The notes: generated by a model from the sequence alone, not told the origin. Positions 26,297 to 35,882 are shown, counted from the first letter of the stretch. The stretch: 64,000 nt of DNA from Modicisalibacter tunisiensis (GCF_020148005.1 NZ_JAGXFD010000002.1:242747-306746), one strand, 5' to 3'. Program-made: numbers and translations.

Positions 26297-27703
26297 ATGA
26301 CAATTGATCTGACGCCCTACCTGTCATCACAGGGTCCGAAGTACCTGGCCATCGCCCGGGCGCTGTCCGAGGCGATCCGCCAGGGCGAGCTGACCCCCGG
26401 CACGCGGCTGCCCCCGCACCGGCAGCTGGCCGATGCCCTGGGCGTCAGCGTCCAGACCGTCTCGCGCGCCTATGCCCAGGCCGAGAAGATGGGGCTGGTC
26501 CAGGCCCGGGTGGGCAGCGGCACCTGGATCAACACCCTCGACGACAATCGCGAGGCGGAATACCTGCGCACCGGCGAGCCGCGCACCGAATCCGCGCTGA
26601 TCGACCTGTCGATCGCCCACCCGGTCTGCCCGCCGACTCACCACCTGCGCTTTCGCGAGACGCTCGCCGCCCTCGCCGAACAGGCCTCGCCGGAGGTGAT
26701 CTCCGCCAGCCGACCGATCGCCGGGCTGTCCTACCAGCGCGAGCGCGCCGGGTACTGGCTGCGCGACCGGCTGGGCGTGCCCGGCGACGTGGAGGAACGC
26801 ATTCTCTGCAACGGCGCCTCCCACGGGCTGATGCTGGCCATCGCCACCGTGGTCCAGCATGGCGACCTGGTGCTGACCGAGGCCCTGACCGACCACGGCC
26901 TGATCGCCCTGTCGCGGACCCTGGGCTTTCAGCTGCGCGGGGTCGCCATCGACGACGAGGGCGTGATGCCCGACGCCCTCGATACCGCCTGCCGTCGCTT
27001 CCGCCCGCGGGCCGTGTGCCTGACGCCGACTCAGCTCAACCCCACCGGCGCGACCCTGAGCGAAGCGCGCCGCGACGCCATCGCCGAGGTGCTGAGCCGT
27101 CACGGCGTGTGGTTGATCGAGGATGACGTCCACGCCCTTCTCGAGTCGCCGGGCCTGACACCGCTGACGGCCCGGCTGCCGCGCCAGAGCTTTCATGTCA
27201 CCAGCCTCACCAAGGCCACCGTGCCGGGGCTGCGCGCCGGCTATCTCACGGTGCCCCGGGGCCAGCTGCATCACGCCCTGCCCCGCCTGCGCGCCACCAC
27301 CTGGATGGCCACCCCGCTGATTCTCGAGATCGCCGATGCCTGGCTGGCCGACGGCACCGTCGAGGCACTGGCCGGCGAGCAGCGCGAGCTGCTCGCCGAG
27401 CGCCAGCAGCTCGCGGCACGGCGGCTCGACGGTCACGTCTTCGCCTCGCGCGCATCAAGCCTGCACGTCTGGCTGACCCTGCCCGATGCCTGGCGGGCGG
27501 AGGAGCTGCGCCAGCAGGCCGAGCAGGAAGGCGTGGCGATCACCGCCTCGCAGCCGTTCATGGTCGAACAGACCCCCGCCCCGCGGCGTGTGCGCCTGAG
27601 CCTGGGCGCCGAGCCCGACCCGGAGCGCCTCGACCGCGGCCTGGAGCTGGTCGCCCGCTTGCTCAACGAGGCGCCGCCGCCCATGCTGGAGATCGTCTAC
27701 TGA
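26297..27703 (+). CDS. enuR: EnuR-like MocR-family regulator of ectoine use
   Basis: 468 residues. GntR-type winged helix at about residues 14-80 (PHRQLADALGVSVQTVSRAYAQ), then an aminotransferase-like domain with ILCNGASHGLML, LTPTQLNPTG, LIEDDVHALLE and the expected PLP lysine Lys306 in TSLTKATVPGLRAGY. EnuR proteins of this family repress ectoine catabolic genes and are released when the degradation intermediate N-acetyl-diaminobutyrate/diaminobutyrate reacts with PLP. Divergent position from doeA supports this assignment. The start codon lies inside one of the TCATGACAA boxes, suggesting self-repression. Confidence 0.84.
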   Translation: MTIDLTPYLSSQGPKYLAIARALSEAIRQGELTPGTRLPPHRQLADALGVSVQTVSRAYAQAEKMGLVQARVGSGTWINTLDDNREAEYLRTGEPRTESALIDLSIAHPVCPPTHHLRFRETLAALAEQASPEVISASRPIAGLSYQRERAGYWLRDRLGVPGDVEERILCNGASHGLMLAIATVVQHGDLVLTEALTDHGLIALSRTLGFQLRGVAIDDEGVMPDALDTACRRFRPRAVCLTPTQLNPTGATLSEARRDAIAEVLSRHGVWLIEDDVHALLESPGLTPLTARLPRQSFHVTSLTKATVPGLRAGYLTVPRGQLHHALPRLRATTWMATPLILEIADAWLADGTVEALAGEQRELLAERQQLAARRLDGHVFASRASSLHVWLTLPDAWRAEELRQQAEQEGVAITASQPFMVEQTPAPRRVRLSLGAEPDPERLDRGLELVARLLNEAPPPMLEIVY

Positions 27704-27744
27704 GTTGCCGGACACCGGCGGACACGGCAAGGAGAGAACAGAGG

Positions 27745-28674
27745 ATGCGCGTACTGGTTCACATCGACGAGGCCGACACCTGGCGCGAGGCGCTGGCCCG
27801 CCGCCTGCCCGACGCCGAGATCGTCACCAGCGACGACCCCGGCGACGCCCCCGCCGACTACCTGGCGGTGTGGAAGCCGCCCGCCTCGCTGTTCGAGGGC
27901 CAGACGCGCCTCAAGGGCATCATCAACCTGGGCGCCGGTGTCGATGCGCTGCTCGCCAACCCGGGCCTGCCCCGCGACGTGCCCGTCGTCAAGCTGCGCG
28001 ATGCCGGCATGGCACCGCTGATGGCCGACTATGTGCGCTTCGGGGTGGTCTATTTCCAGCGCGACTTCGACCGCTACTTCGCCCAGCAGGGCCACGCCAC
28101 CTGGCATGAACAGCCGCTGACCGACAAGGCCGACTGGCCGGTGGGCGTGCTGGGCCTGGGCGCGATCGGCGCCCACGTTGCCCGGGTGCTGGCCGACGAC
28201 GGCTTTCCGGTGCACGGCTGGAGCCGCTCGGCCAGGTCGCTCGACGGCGTGACCTGCCACCACGGCGAGGCCGGCCTGCCCGAGCTGCTGGGCCGCGTGC
28301 GCACCCTGGTCACCCTGCTGCCCGACACCGACAGCACCCGTGGCCTCATCGACGCGAAGACGCTGTCGCGGCTGCCCGAGGGCGCGACGCTGATCAATCC
28401 CGGGCGCGGCAGCCTGATCGACACGGCGGCGCTGCTCGATGCCCTCGGCCCCGGCGAGCAGGAGGGCCATCTGCGCGGTGCCCTGCTCGACGCCTTCACC
28501 GAGGAGCCCCTGCCCCGCGACAATCCGCTGTGGGCCCACCCGCGCGTGCGCATCACCCCGCACATGGCCGCGCCGACCCCGGTACGCGACGCCGCCGACC
28601 AGGTCGCCGAGCTGATCCGCGCGCTGGACAACGGCGAGGACGTCGAGACCATCGATCCCCGGGCCGGCTATTGA
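27745..28674 (+). CDS. ghrA: Glyoxylate/hydroxypyruvate reductase A
   Basis: 309 residues with AGAGG before ATG 27745. D-2-hydroxyacid dehydrogenase layout: NAD(P)-binding VGVLGLGAIGAHVARVLADDG, followed by catalytic Arg in LINPGRGSLID, Glu in EEPLPRDNPLW and His in RITPHMAAPTP. GhrA reduces glyoxylate and hydroxypyruvate with NADPH. It follows the enuR-like gene by 41 bp on the same strand and may be co-transcribed; any link with ectoine use is unproven. It converges on the DUF503 gene with seven bases between the stops. Confidence 0.87.
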   Translation: MRVLVHIDEADTWREALARRLPDAEIVTSDDPGDAPADYLAVWKPPASLFEGQTRLKGIINLGAGVDALLANPGLPRDVPVVKLRDAGMAPLMADYVRFGVVYFQRDFDRYFAQQGHATWHEQPLTDKADWPVGVLGLGAIGAHVARVLADDGFPVHGWSRSARSLDGVTCHHGEAGLPELLGRVRTLVTLLPDTDSTRGLIDAKTLSRLPEGATLINPGRGSLIDTAALLDALGPGEQEGHLRGALLDAFTEEPLPRDNPLWAHPRVRITPHMAAPTPVRDAADQVAELIRALDNGEDVETIDPRAGY

Positions 28675-28681
28675 AGGCGCC

Positions 28682-28963
28682 CTACAATGGCTCCCGGGTC
28701 ACCTCCAGCACACGGCCATCCACCGTGCGCTGGAGCTTGTCCTCGATCTCCTGACACAGTGCCTCCACCCGGCGGCCGTCGATACCGGCCACCACGAAGG
28801 TCCATTCGCTCGTCTCCAGGCGATCGAGGGCGCCGCTTTCACACACCGCCACCGCGGGGTTGCGCCCGAAACGCTCGTGCAGGCCGCCCATGCGCTGGCG
28901 CTTTTCCTTGAGTGAGCGACAGCCCGGCAACGACATCTCGACGGTCATCACGACGATGTGCAT
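28682..28963 (-). CDS. DUF503 (YlxP-like) small protein
   Basis: 93 residues from ATG 28963, which has GGAGG seven bases upstream; an earlier in-frame start has no ribosome site. The sequence MHIVVMTVEMSLPGCRSLKEKRQRM matches the DUF503/YlxP family, whose Gram-positive members sit next to ribosome-binding factor genes. Function is unknown. It is followed downstream by the converging ghrA and preceded by a small gap to the FUSC-type gene. Confidence 0.78.
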   Translation of the reverse strand: MHIVVMTVEMSLPGCRSLKEKRQRMGGLHERFGRNPAVAVCESGALDRLETSEWTFVVAGIDGRRVEALCQEIEDKLQRTVDGRVLEVTREPL

Positions 28964-29003
28964 GACGCCTCCGTGTATCGGGCATCCCCGGGTCCGCCCG
29001 CGA

Positions 29004-30104
29004 TCAGTGCACGACATCCTCGTAGATCAGCCGCGTCGCCGCGAAGCGATTGAGCAGCCGGTGGACCAGATAGGCCGCCAGCAGGGCCGCGAGCATGCCC
29101 ACGCAGATCGAGCTGACGCGATAGAGGGCACTGTAGACCAGGTCCTGGCCGGGAGACAGGTACTGGCCGAACAGGATGCCCACCGTGGTCATGCCGCCGA
29201 AGCCCGCCCCCGAACCCACTCCCTCCTTGAGGTGCTCGCGGGCGAACAGCATCACGCCGATCCACAGCGGCAGCACGACCAGCCACAGGTTGCCGGAGTG
29301 GTTGTAGAGGACCAGCTGCACCAGCAGGCCGTAGCTGCAGCCCAGCAGCACCCCGGTCGCGCGATGCCGGGCCGCCACCACCGCGCCCCGGAAGGTCAGC
29401 GGGAACAGGATCAGGATGGTCGCCACCTGGGCGGACAGCGAGTCGCGCAGGTCGAAGACCTGGAAGACCACGAACGACAGCGTCGCCACGCTGGCGCCGA
29501 GCAGGGTCTCGTGACGCTGGCGCGCCAGGGACTTATCGCGCCGCGGCGGCCGCCCCCGCGGTTCGGCATCGGGGATCAGCACGTAGGCCACCGCGGCCAG
29601 GGCGAGCGTCAGGCTGCTGGCGATCAGGTTGCTGGCCAGCAGGTCGTGCAGGTTGGTGGCAGGATAACTGGCGAAGTGGAACATCACGCTCAGGCTGACC
29701 ACGCCCTGGGCGCCGAACAGGAACAGCGGCCCGCCGCTCATCAGACGGAAACGCCCGGCGAACAGGATGAAGGCCAGCCCCGTCATGATCACCGGCAGGT
29801 GGCCGAACAGCCCGGCGATCAGCGCCACCTCCACGGTGTTGATCAGCGCACTGCCCAGGAACTGGCGAATCACGTGGCCGTTGAGCGTCGGCACCAGGGC
29901 CAGCAGCAGCATGGGATAGACGGTGAAGAAGACCCCGTAGTGCCAGTCGAACAGGCTGGAGACGACGAAGCCCAGGGTGCTGCCGAAGGCGACGCGCAGG
30001 CACTGGCGAACGTCATTGGTGTCGAGTTCCTTGAGGGGATGCACCGGCCCTGGCCGCCGCTTCCCGTTGCTCGGCCTCCCTCGACCGTTCACGAACCGGA
30101 GCAT
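29004..30104 (-). CDS. FUSC/DUF2955-type aromatic exporter membrane protein
   Basis: 366 residues from ATG 30104, chosen because GAGG lies six bases upstream; a TTG at 30116 would overlap the hlyD-type stop. It has about ten hydrophobic segments in two groups of five separated by a basic cytoplasmic stretch (about residues 188-205, DAEPRGRPPRRDKSLARQRH), as in FUSC/YccS/DUF2955 proteins. With the fusion protein encoded upstream it should form an efflux unit similar to AaeAB or YdhJK. Substrate unknown. Confidence 0.72.
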   Translation of the reverse strand: MLRFVNGRGRPSNGKRRPGPVHPLKELDTNDVRQCLRVAFGSTLGFVVSSLFDWHYGVFFTVYPMLLLALVPTLNGHVIRQFLGSALINTVEVALIAGLFGHLPVIMTGLAFILFAGRFRLMSGGPLFLFGAQGVVSLSVMFHFASYPATNLHDLLASNLIASSLTLALAAVAYVLIPDAEPRGRPPRRDKSLARQRHETLLGASVATLSFVVFQVFDLRDSLSAQVATILILFPLTFRGAVVAARHRATGVLLGCSYGLLVQLVLYNHSGNLWLVVLPLWIGVMLFAREHLKEGVGSGAGFGGMTTVGILFGQYLSPGQDLVYSALYRVSSICVGMLAALLAAYLVHRLLNRFAATRLIYEDVVH

Positions 30105-30112
30105 CGCGCGCC

Positions 30113-31174
30113 TCAATAGATGTAGTGCAGCAGGCTGATCAGATCGATCTGCAGGCGCCCCAGGGCATCCAGCAACGAATTGTCGCTCGGGTAGAGCTGC
30201 ACCGTGGCCAGCGCGCCCGTCGGCGACACGCCCGGCGGCGCCTCGTCGAGGGCGACATGGAGGCGCATGCGCTGGGCATTGCGCACCCAGCGATCCGATT
30301 CGGTCGGGTCGGCCAGCTGACCATCCGCCCGCAGCTGGCCATTGCGGACCCCGCTGTCCAGGCTGGTCACGTGGCCCTTGAACACCTCGCCGGGCCAGCC
30401 ATCGAAGACCACGGCGGCCGGCGTGCCGACATCGACATAACGCAGGCTCTTCTCGCGGAAGTCGGCCACCAGGTCCGGGGTGTCGGCCACCAGCGCCAGC
30501 ACCGCGCTGCCGGCCGCCGCATAGCTGCCCGCCTCGAGCTGCAGGTTGCTGACGGTGCCGGCGATGTCGGCACGCACCCGGGTGTACTCCCGGTCGAGCT
30601 TCGCCCGGGCCAGGGCATTACGGGCCTGACGCAGGCGCAGGTTGTCGTCCCCCGACTGGCCACGTTCCACCTCGAGCCGATGCAGGGTCGAGCGGGCGGC
30701 CTCGACCCGGGCCCGGGCCGCCTGGTAGCGGGCCAGCGTCGTGTCGCGCCGCTGGCGGGCCACCTGGTTGCGCTTGACCAGATCCTCGTAACGCTTGACG
30801 TCACGCGCGAGATTCCCGGCATCGGCCCGCGCCGCGGCGAGGTTAGCCCGCGCCGCGGCGATGCGCGCATCGAGCTGGGCATTCTCGCGCCGGGCCTGCT
30901 CGAGGGCCAGCGTCGCCTTTTCCACCGCCAGGCGGTAGCGGGCCGGATCGATGCGAAACAGCACCTCGCCGGCCTCGACATGCCGATTGTTGGCCACCTC
31001 GACCGCCGCCACCTGCCCTGACACCCGGGGAGCGACGCTCACCACCTGACGGATCAGGCGCGCCTGGGGCGTCAGTGGCATGTGCAGATCGGCCAGCAGG
31101 AAATAGCCGAACAGCAGGACAAAGGCCGTCAGCGCGACCTGGACCCAGCGGGCAAAGCGTTGTTCCGGTGTCAT
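30113..31174 (-). CDS. HlyD/EmrA-type membrane fusion protein
   Basis: 353 residues. One N-terminal membrane helix (about 12-30), a biotinyl-lipoyl half (VSVAPRVSGQVAAVEVANNRHVEAGEVLFRIDP), a long coiled coil (about 85-185, rich in Ala, Arg and Glu), the second half domain and a beta-barrel. It bridges the inner-membrane partner encoded just downstream to an outer-membrane channel. ATG 31174 follows AAGAGAGAG. The upstream 308 bp carry a MarR-type palindrome. Confidence 0.82.
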   Translation of the reverse strand: MTPEQRFARWVQVALTAFVLLFGYFLLADLHMPLTPQARLIRQVVSVAPRVSGQVAAVEVANNRHVEAGEVLFRIDPARYRLAVEKATLALEQARRENAQLDARIAAARANLAAARADAGNLARDVKRYEDLVKRNQVARQRRDTTLARYQAARARVEAARSTLHRLEVERGQSGDDNLRLRQARNALARAKLDREYTRVRADIAGTVSNLQLEAGSYAAAGSAVLALVADTPDLVADFREKSLRYVDVGTPAAVVFDGWPGEVFKGHVTSLDSGVRNGQLRADGQLADPTESDRWVRNAQRMRLHVALDEAPPGVSPTGALATVQLYPSDNSLLDALGRLQIDLISLLHYIY

Positions 31175-31482
31175 GGCTCTCTCTTGTGGACGACGTCAGG
31201 CAGGGGCGTGATCGATTCGCCCGGCGCGAGGGTCGGGCAAGCCATGCCGGCAACGGGGCGACGCCGCGATCCTCGGGCCACGGGCCGGTGGGCGAACCGA
31301 TCGATAATTAGCAGGCTGTCTATTTTGCCATTAAATTAGTATGCTAATCAATAGTCAGCAATGAAATCCACTCCCCGCCTGTCTTCCCCCGCCTCCCGGG
31401 CCGGCGAGCGCCTTGCCGACGCGGCCGCCACGTGATGTGCTAAGGTGCCGTCACACGCCCTTGCGGCGAGTCCATCCTGCGG
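31175..31482. other. 308-bp divergent intergenic region
   Basis: No gene visible. An AT-rich island at about 31305-31365 stands out from the GC-rich surroundings and contains the inverted repeat annotated separately; it probably holds the promoter for the hlyD-type gene. Near 31430-31450 TTGCCG and a TGCTAAGGT -10-like sequence could serve the ABC exporter, with non-ideal spacing. Confidence 0.4.
31334..31347. promoter_or_regulatory. MarR-type palindrome upstream of the HlyD/FUSC genes
   Basis: ATTAG-TATG-CTAAT is an inverted repeat in an AT-rich patch 160 bp before the hlyD-type start. MarR/SlyA-family regulators often bind such ATTAG/CTAAT sites in front of EmrAB or AaeAB-like pumps. No MarR or LysR gene is adjacent. 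Confidence 0.4.
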
Positions 31483-32475
31483 ATGCATGCCATGACCGAT
31501 ACGCCGACCGCCAGCCAGCCGACCGCCGCGGTGAAGAGCCCTGCCGCGCACGAGGCACCGATCATCCAGATCGACGGGCTCGACAAGACCTACGCCTCGG
31601 GCTACCAGGCCCTGAAGTCGATCGACCTCGAGATCCAGCGCGGCGAGATCTTCGCCCTGCTCGGTCCCAACGGCGCCGGCAAGACTACCCTGATCAGCAT
31701 CATCTGCGGCCTGGTCAACCCCACCGGCGGCCGGGTGATAGCCGACGGCCACGACATCGTCCACGACTACCGCGCCGCCCGCGCGACCATCGGCCTGGTC
31801 CCCCAGGAGCTGACCTCGGAGGCCTTCGAGACGGTATGGAACACGGTCAGCTTCAGCCGCGGGCTGTTCGGCAAGCCCCCCGATCCCGCGCATATCGAAC
31901 GGGTGCTCAGGGATCTGGCGCTGTGGGACAAGCGCAACAACAAGCTGATCACCCTCTCCGGCGGCATGAAGCGGCGCGTGCTCATCGCCAAGGCGCTGGC
32001 CCACGAGCCGCGTATCCTGTTTCTCGACGAGCCCACCGCCGGCGTGGACGTGGAGCTGCGGCGCGACATGTGGAACGTGGTGCGCCGGCTGCGCGAATCG
32101 GGAGTGACCATCATCCTCACCACCCACTACATCGAGGAAGCCGAGGAGATGGCCGACCGCATCGGCGTGATCAGCCACGGCGAGATCATCCTGGTCCGCG
32201 AGAAGCAGGCGCTGATGCGCCAGCTGGGTCGCAAGGAACTGATGCTCCAGCTCGCCACGCCCCTGGCCGCGCTGCCCGAGGCGCTCGCCGGACGGGGGCT
32301 GACCCTCGACGACGCGGGCCGGCAGCTGGTGTACACCTACGACGCCCAGCAGGACGCCACCGGCATTGCCGAGCTGCTGCGCGCCGTGGATGCCGCCGGG
32401 CTCGAGGTCACCGACCTGCAGACCCGGCAGAGTTCGCTGGAGGACATCTTCGTCGGCCTGGTCAAGGAGCACTGA
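31483..32475 (+). CDS. ABC-2 type exporter ATP-binding protein (YadG-like)
   Basis: 330 residues; ATG 31492 is an equally good start. Walker [10 protein letters not shown], signature [16 protein letters not shown], Walker [14 protein letters not shown], switch [12 protein letters not shown]. The C-terminal 90 residues form the extension typical of the DrrA/YadG group. It energises the permease encoded by the next gene, with which its stop overlaps by one base. Substrate unknown. Confidence 0.85.
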   Translation: MHAMTDTPTASQPTAAVKSPAAHEAPIIQIDGLDKTYASGYQALKSIDLEIQRGEIFALLGPNGAGKTTLISIICGLVNPTGGRVIADGHDIVHDYRAARATIGLVPQELTSEAFETVWNTVSFSRGLFGKPPDPAHIERVLRDLALWDKRNNKLITLSGGMKRRVLIAKALAHEPRILFLDEPTAGVDVELRRDMWNVVRRLRESGVTIILTTHYIEEAEEMADRIGVISHGEIILVREKQALMRQLGRKELMLQLATPLAALPEALAGRGLTLDDAGRQLVYTYDAQQDATGIAELLRAVDAAGLEVTDLQTRQSSLEDIFVGLVKEH

Positions 32476-33236
32476 TGAACTGGTACGCCATTCGCACCAT
32501 CTACCGTTTCGAGATGGCCCGGGCCCGGCGCACGCTGCTGCAGAGCATCGTCTCGCCGGTGCTCTCCACCTCGCTGTACTTCGTGGTCTTCGGCGGTGCG
32601 ATCGGCTCGCGCATCACCCAGATCGACGGCGTCAGCTACGGGGCCTTCATCGTCCCCGGGCTGATCATGCTGATGCTGCTCACCCAGAGCGTCTCCAATG
32701 CCTCGTTCGCGATCTTCTTCCCCAAGTTCTCGGGGACCATCTACGAGCTGCTCTCGGCGCCGGTGTCGCACTTCGAGATCGTGCTCGGCTACGTCGGCGC
32801 GGCGGCCACCAAGTCGATCATCCTGGGGCTGCTGATCCTGGGCACGGCGAGCCTGTTCGTGCCGCTGACGATCGCCCATCCGCTGTGGATGGTCCTGTTC
32901 CTGGCACTGACGGCGGTCACCTTCAGCCTGCTCGGCTTCATCATCGGCATCTGGGCGGACAACTTCGAGAAGCTGCAGCTGGTACCGCTGCTGGTGATCA
33001 CGCCGCTGACCTTCCTCGGCGGCACCTTCTACGCCATCGACATGCTGCCGCCGCTGTGGCAGACGGTGACCCTGGCCAACCCGGTGGTCTACCTGGTCAG
33101 CGGCTTCCGCTGGAGCTTCTTCGGCAGCGCCGACGTCAGCGTGGCCGCCAGCGTGGCGATGATCCTGCTGTTCCTGACGGCGTGCCTGGGGATCGTGGCG
33201 TGGATCTTCCGCACCGGCTACCGGATTCGCCCCTGA
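32475..33236 (+). CDS. ABC-2 type exporter permease (YadH-like)
   Basis: 253 residues with six hydrophobic segments. It begins [20 protein letters not shown], a cytoplasmic amphipathic start, and contains [41 protein letters not shown] (only part cited by motif here: the VPGLIM and YELLSAPVS blocks), both hallmarks of YadH/NodJ permeases. It pairs with the upstream ATPase; a hairpin at 33264-33289 follows. Confidence 0.85.
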   Translation: MNWYAIRTIYRFEMARARRTLLQSIVSPVLSTSLYFVVFGGAIGSRITQIDGVSYGAFIVPGLIMLMLLTQSVSNASFAIFFPKFSGTIYELLSAPVSHFEIVLGYVGAAATKSIILGLLILGTASLFVPLTIAHPLWMVLFLALTAVTFSLLGFIIGIWADNFEKLQLVPLLVITPLTFLGGTFYAIDMLPPLWQTVTLANPVVYLVSGFRWSFFGSADVSVAASVAMILLFLTACLGIVAWIFRTGYRIRP

Positions 33237-33263
33237 GCCTCTCCGATACGATACGAAGAGAAA

Positions 33264-33289
33264 CCGGGCTACCCATGTGGATAGCCCGG
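33264..33289. terminator. Hairpin after the ABC exporter operon
   Basis: CCGGGCTACCCA and TGGATAGCCCGG form a 12-bp stem with one mismatch in the 77-bp gap between converging genes. No T run follows. Confidence 0.5.
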
Positions 33290-33313
33290 ACCAACGGCTC
33301 CTGACGGGCGGCG

Positions 33314-33874
33314 TCAATCCAGCAGGACGTTGAACTGCCTGAGCCATTCCGGGTGGGCCGGCCAGGCGGGCGCCGTGACCAGCTTGCCGCAGGTGACCGC
33401 CTGGTCGACGGCGATGTCGGCGTAGTCGCCACCGGCCAAGCGCACCTCGGGGGCGCAGGCCGGATAGGCCGAGACCCGGCATCCCTCCAGCGAGACCGCC
33501 GCGGCCAGCAGCTGGGCGCCATGGCAGATCGCCGCCACCGGCTTGTCGGCCTCCCGGAAGTGACGCACCACCTCGAGCACGCGCTCGTCGAGGCGCAGGT
33601 ACTCAGGCGCGCGGCCGCCGGGGATCACCAGGGCGTCATACTCGGCGGGATCGCTCTCGGCAAAGGTGGCGTTGAGGGTAAAGGCGTGCCCGGGCTTCTC
33701 GCTGTAGGTCTGGTCGCCCTCGAAGTCATGGATCGCGGTCCTGACGCTGTCACCCTCGCGCTTGTCGGGGCAGATGGCATGCACCGTGTGCCCCATCGCC
33801 TGCAGCGCCTGGAACGGCACCATGATCTCGTAATCCTCGACGAAGTCCCCTGCAACCAACAGAATCCTGGCCAT
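33314..33874 (-). CDS. DJ-1/PfpI-family protein
   Basis: 186 residues. The nucleophile elbow is [11 protein letters not shown], with the reactive Cys followed by His, as in PfpI and YhbO; the family Glu is in [11 protein letters not shown]. Such proteins are reported as proteases, deglycases or glyoxalase III-like enzymes that deal with methylglyoxal damage. It stands alone, converging on the ABC exporter genes. Specific activity cannot be assigned. Confidence 0.82.
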   Translation of the reverse strand: MARILLVAGDFVEDYEIMVPFQALQAMGHTVHAICPDKREGDSVRTAIHDFEGDQTYSEKPGHAFTLNATFAESDPAEYDALVIPGGRAPEYLRLDERVLEVVRHFREADKPVAAICHGAQLLAAAVSLEGCRVSAYPACAPEVRLAGGDYADIAVDQAVTCGKLVTAPAWPAHPEWLRQFNVLLD

Positions 33875-34024
33875 GTCGGTATCTCTCCTGATCTGTTTCC
33901 GGCTCCGGATCGGGCACTCACGGCTTTCCTGAACAGGGTAGCAGGGAACGCGCCCCCGGCCATGCCGGTCTTATTCCGGCACGCTTTGTTCTTTCTCGGT
34001 ACGCTCTGCAGATGGAGATGATGC

Positions 34025-34723
34025 ATGACGCTCCGTGCTTTCACCCGCCCGGTCCGGCTGGCTCTCGGCCTGGTCCTGTGGCTGGTTGCCGTATCCGCAC
34101 TGGCCGCGGCCGAGCCTCATCCCTTTTCGGCAACCTACCGGCTGCATCTGGACGGCTGGCCGGATGTCACCATCCACCACCGGCTGAGCCGTGACGATGG
34201 CCAGTGGGAAAGCGCCATGCACGCGCAGATCGCCATCGCCGAAGGCAACGAGCGCGGCCGCTTTCGCGTCACCGACGACGGCCTCGATGCGCTGTTCTAC
34301 CGCAGCGGCTATCGGCTGTTCGGCCTGGGCAAGGACTACCGCCTCGACGATCGCGAACTGGCCCCGCTGCCCGACCGTCAGACCGCCCTGGTGGCCCTGG
34401 CCCGCCAGGCGGCCACGGCAGCCTGCAACGGCGCCGAGGCCGCCCCCTGTACCCTGCGCTATCGCGATTACGACGGTACCGCGGTCACGCTGGCCTACCG
34501 GGTGCTCGACCACAACGAGGTGACCGTCGAGGGCCATCGCTACCCCAGCCTGAACGTCCTCACCTGGCGTTCCGACAAACCCGAGCGCCAGCTGCGCCTG
34601 CGCCTGACCCCCTCACTGCCGGGGCTGCTGCTGGGCGGCGACTACCGTCGCGACGGCAAGGTTCTGAGCACCCTGGAGCTGGCCCACCTGAGCCGTCAGG
34701 CGGCAGCCAATCAGTCCCGCTGA
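34025..34723 (+). CDS. Periplasmic DUF3108 domain protein
   Basis: 232 residues with a signal peptide (MTLRAFTRPVRLALGLVLWLVAVSALAAA). The body (HPFSATYRLHLDGWPDVTIHHRLSR, later GLGKDYRLDD and YPSLNVLTWRSD) has the beta-rich look of DUF3108 envelope proteins, in which a variable YRLHLDG-type opening is followed by a dutiful set of anti-parallel strands. A Cys pair (about residues 135-144, CNGAEAAPC) could form a disulfide. Function unknown; possibly outer-membrane lipoprotein-carrier-like. Not obviously in an operon. Confidence 0.62.
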   Translation: MTLRAFTRPVRLALGLVLWLVAVSALAAAEPHPFSATYRLHLDGWPDVTIHHRLSRDDGQWESAMHAQIAIAEGNERGRFRVTDDGLDALFYRSGYRLFGLGKDYRLDDRELAPLPDRQTALVALARQAATAACNGAEAAPCTLRYRDYDGTAVTLAYRVLDHNEVTVEGHRYPSLNVLTWRSDKPERQLRLRLTPSLPGLLLGGDYRRDGKVLSTLELAHLSRQAAANQSR

Positions 34724-34830
34724 TGGGGCATCAGCGATTGTCGTCACCGTCGCGCATCGCACTTTGCTAAGGTAGGGAGCCGTTCACGGCGGTGCTGCCC
34801 GTCCTGTCCCCACCCTGCCGAGGAGTGACG

Positions 34831-35757
34831 ATGTTCTCCGGTCTGTTGCTGATCCTGCTGCCGCTGATTCTCGGGTATCTGGTGCCGGTGCGCCGCGAAA
34901 CCGTGATGCAGGCCATCAACCGGGCGGTCAATGGCTCGATCTACGCCATCCTGGCCCTGATGGGGGTGAGCCTGACCGGCCTCGACGACCTCGGCGGCCA
35001 GCTGGCCCGCATGGGCGGTCAGGCGCTCGCGCTGTTCGCCGTCATCACCCCCGTCAACCTGCTGGCCCTCTATGCCCTGTCGCGGCGCAGCGTCCTGCAC
35101 GCCGGCGACTCGCCGCGCCTCGCCGGGGCCCCGACCAGCAAGCTGGCGGCCATGGCCGGCTCGCTGGCGCTGGCCGGCGTGGTGATCGCGGGCATCCTCG
35201 CCGGGCTGGTACTCGCCCGGCTGGGCGTCGAGGGCACGGCGCAGCACGCCGAGATGCTGGCCGAATGGGTTCTCTACGCGCTGCTGGCGCTGATCGGCTG
35301 CCAGCTGCGCAACTCCGGCATGCCGCTGCGCCAGATCCTGCTCAACCGCCACGGCCTGGCCATCGCCCTGACCGTCGCCGCCAGTTCGCTGGCCGCCGGG
35401 CTGCTGGCCGCGCCGCTGCTCGACCTGCACTGGAACGAAGGACTGGCGATGGCGGCCGGCTTCGGCTGGTATTCGCTCTCCGGCATCCTCATCGGCGACC
35501 AGCTGGGCCCGGTGCTGGGCGGAGCGGCCTTCTTCAACGACCTGGCCCGCGAACTGACGGCCTTCCTGCTGATTCCGCTGGTGATCCACCGCGCCACCCC
35601 GCTGGCCATCGGCTACGGCGGCGCCACCTCCATGGACTTCACCCTGCCGGTCATCCAGCAGCACGGCGGCGTGGCCTGCGTGCCCATCGCCGTGGTCAGC
35701 GGCTTCCTGCTCTCGCTGCTCTCGCCGCCGCTGATCCTGTTCCTGCTGTCGTTGTAG
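34831..35757 (+). CDS. lysO: LysO-family (DUF340) lysine exporter
   Basis: 308 residues from ATG 34831, which has GAGGAG upstream; a more distal start lacks one. About eight to ten hydrophobic segments. GFGWYSLSGILIGDQLGPVLGGAAFFNDLARE includes the GWYSLSG motif and the conserved acidic/Asn residues of LysO (YbjE), which exports lysine and its toxic analogues; GYGGATSMDFTLPVIQ closes the domain. Upstream TAAGGT (34768-34773) may be a -10 box. It could balance lysine pools, notable near possible lysine/5-aminovalerate catabolic genes, but these are 29 kb away. Confidence 0.82.
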   Translation: MFSGLLLILLPLILGYLVPVRRETVMQAINRAVNGSIYAILALMGVSLTGLDDLGGQLARMGGQALALFAVITPVNLLALYALSRRSVLHAGDSPRLAGAPTSKLAAMAGSLALAGVVIAGILAGLVLARLGVEGTAQHAEMLAEWVLYALLALIGCQLRNSGMPLRQILLNRHGLAIALTVAASSLAAGLLAAPLLDLHWNEGLAMAAGFGWYSLSGILIGDQLGPVLGGAAFFNDLARELTAFLLIPLVIHRATPLAIGYGGATSMDFTLPVIQQHGGVACVPIAVVSGFLLSLLSPPLILFLLSL

Positions 35758-35882
35758 GGCGCGCCGGCAGGCTCTGGAGACGAATACCTGCCCCTCGCCT
35801 GCGCATTTTCACGCAACACCCTGCGCGACGATGCGCAAAGATGGCAGGATAGCCGAGTCACCACCGCCATCCCGAGCCCTTC

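Larger units (their letters stand above)
26196..26303. promoter_or_regulatory. Three TCATGACAA boxes: candidate EnuR operators at enuR/doeA
   Basis: TCATGACAA occurs at 26196-26204, 26218-26226 and 26295-26303, all in the same orientation. The first lies within a perfect palindrome TTGTCATGACAA. Boxes 1 and 2 are 22 bp apart, and box 3 contains the enuR start codon. Box 2 directly follows a possible enuR -35 element. This layout suits repression of both divergent genes. Binding is inferred. Confidence 0.55.

Noticed and set aside
34792..34830. Longer N-terminus for the LysO-type protein
   Set aside because: The added residues are not hydrophobic or conserved in type, and the downstream ATG has a clear GAGGAG ribosome site.
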